Assembly (NCBI GenBank): GCA_946614405.1
Contig: CAMOGZ010000017.1
Span: 1 to 13,240 of the forward strand
From: an uncultured Eubacterium sp.
GTDB taxonomy: Bacteria; Bacillota; Clostridia; Peptostreptococcales; Anaerovoracaceae
Direction: 5' to 3'
DNA: 13,240 nt
Under the pieces are notes generated by a model. That model worked only from the letters and a program-made list of their open reading frames with translations, had not been told where the DNA came from and made no database searches. This document shows, piece by piece, positions 12,370-13,240 of this stretch (its first letter is position 1; each line of letters opens with the position of its first letter). The position numbers were made by a program, and so were the translations under genes.

Positions 12370-13240
12370 CTAAAACAGACCGCGGAACAGCTTGTTGCGC
12401 TTCAGCGCTCCAGGCTTGTTGAACTGTTTCAGCATCTTCTTGGTCTCCTCATACTTGCGGATGAGGTTGTTGACCTTGCTCACCGGCTGACCGCATCCTC
12501 TGGCGATCCTCTTCCTCCGGCTTGCGTTCAGAATATTGGGGTCGTTCCGTTCTTCCTTGGTCATGGACTGGATGATGGCCTCCATCTGATGGAATTCCTT
12601 CTCGGACGCCTCCAGATCCACGCTCTCCATCTGAGAACTGCTGATGCCGGGAAGCATCTCCAGGATCTTGGCGATTCCGCCCATCTTCTTCACCTGACCC
12701 ATCTGCTCCAGGAAGTCGTCCAGTGTGAACTGGTTCTTCCGCAGACGTTCCAGCTGGCGCTCGGCCACCTCGTCATCATAGTCCTGCTCCGCACGCTCGA
12801 TGAGGGACAGCAGGTCTCCCATGCCCAGGATCCGGCTTGCCATACGTTCCGGATGGAATGCCTCCAGTGCGTCGTACTTCTCTCCGGTACCCAGGAACAG
12901 AATCGGCTTGCCTGTGACCTTCCGGGCAGACAGCGCCGCACCGCCTCTGGAGTCGCCGTCCATCTTGGTCATGATGATGCCGTCGATGTCCAGCTTGTCG
13001 TTGAATCCCTTGGCCGCGTTCACTGCGTCCTGACCGGTGAGAGCGTCCACCACCAGAAGGATCTGATGTGGCTGGACCTTCTCCTTGATATTCTCAAGTT
13101 CCTGCATCAATGCCTCGTCGATCTGCAGACGACCGGCGGTATCGATGACCAGAACGTTGAATCCCTTTCTCTCGGCCTCCGCCTTGGCATCCTGTGCGAT
13201 CTTCACAGGGTCCTTGGTGGTGCGGTCCGTATAGACCGGC
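12370..13240 (-). CDS. ffh: Signal recognition particle protein Ffh, C-terminal part
   Basis: The frame is open through the right edge of the window, so the N-terminal N domain and the first GTPase motif lie outside. What is seen (290 residues) begins PVYTDRTTKDPVKIAQDAK. It includes the G3 motif DTAGRLQIDEALMQEL, the G4 motif TKMDGDSRGGAALS and FLGTGEKYDALEAFHPERMA, then the methionine-rich M domain from about GMGDLLSLIERAEQDYDDE, with NASRRKRIARGCGQPVSKVN binding SRP RNA. Ffh with the SRP RNA binds signal sequences on ribosomes and docks with FtsY. The tail GALKRNKLFRGLF is short. It is followed by rpsP as in most Firmicutes; ylxM and ftsY may lie upstream. Confidence 0.97.
   Translation of the reverse strand, partial: PVYTDRTTKDPVKIAQDAKAEAERKGFNVLVIDTAGRLQIDEALMQELENIKEKVQPHQILLVVDALTGQDAVNAAKGFNDKLDIDGIIMTKMDGDSRGGAALSARKVTGKPILFLGTGEKYDALEAFHPERMASRILGMGDLLSLIERAEQDYDDEVAERQLERLRKNQFTLDDFLEQMGQVKKMGGIAKILEMLPGISSSQMESVDLEASEKEFHQMEAIIQSMTKEERNDPNILNASRRKRIARGCGQPVSKVNNLIRKYEETKKMLKQFNKPGALKRNKLFRGLF

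Overview
The window reads as chromosomal DNA from a Gram-positive Bacillota, most likely a Clostridia member of Lachnospiraceae type. The evidence is strong AGGAGG ribosome binding sites, consensus TTGACA/TATAAT promoters with 17-bp spacers, medium GC, and Firmicutes-typical genes (sepF, divIVA, khpA, rqcH, a synthetase-only RelA/SpoT protein). No mobile element, CRISPR array, tRNA or rRNA gene was seen. Nearly everything is on the minus strand; only rqcH and one tiny zinc-finger gene are on the plus strand.

Right part (about 5720-13240, minus strand). One dense cluster runs ffh (5' end outside the window) - rpsP - khpA - rimM - trmD - HlyD-like membrane protein - yggS - sepF - yggT - divIVA - lspA - rluD. 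It joins the SRP/ribosome-maturation operon to the sepF/divIVA division-site cluster with gaps of at most about 70 bp and no clear internal terminator. rplS (usual after trmD) and ylmH (usual between yggT and divIVA) are absent. rluD has no ATG, GTG or TTG that keeps its S4 domain; an ATT overlapping the lspA stop is the best start.

Middle part (about 1864-5527). yicC (minus) and rqcH (plus) diverge from back-to-back promoters whose -35 boxes overlap and whose -10 regions carry the same 11 bases. rqcH converges on a small alarmone synthetase gene. The two coding regions overlap by 23 bp, and the synthetase's intrinsic terminator lies inside the last codons of rqcH. A 43-residue double-CxxC protein gene diverges from the synthetase.

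Left part (1-1892, minus strand). gmk-rpoZ has its own consensus promoter and a strong terminator. It is followed by a stand-alone LytTR DNA-binding protein, then a consensus promoter and a roughly 117-nt structured leader in front of rpsB, which runs off the left edge.

Functional theme: translation and its quality control (Ffh, S16, RimM, TrmD, KhpA, RluD, RqcH, S2), guanine nucleotide metabolism and stringent signalling (Gmk, alarmone synthetase, omega), and septum placement (SepF, YggT, DivIVA). These are mostly conserved housekeeping genes. The less expected observations are regulatory and architectural, not a new multi-gene system.
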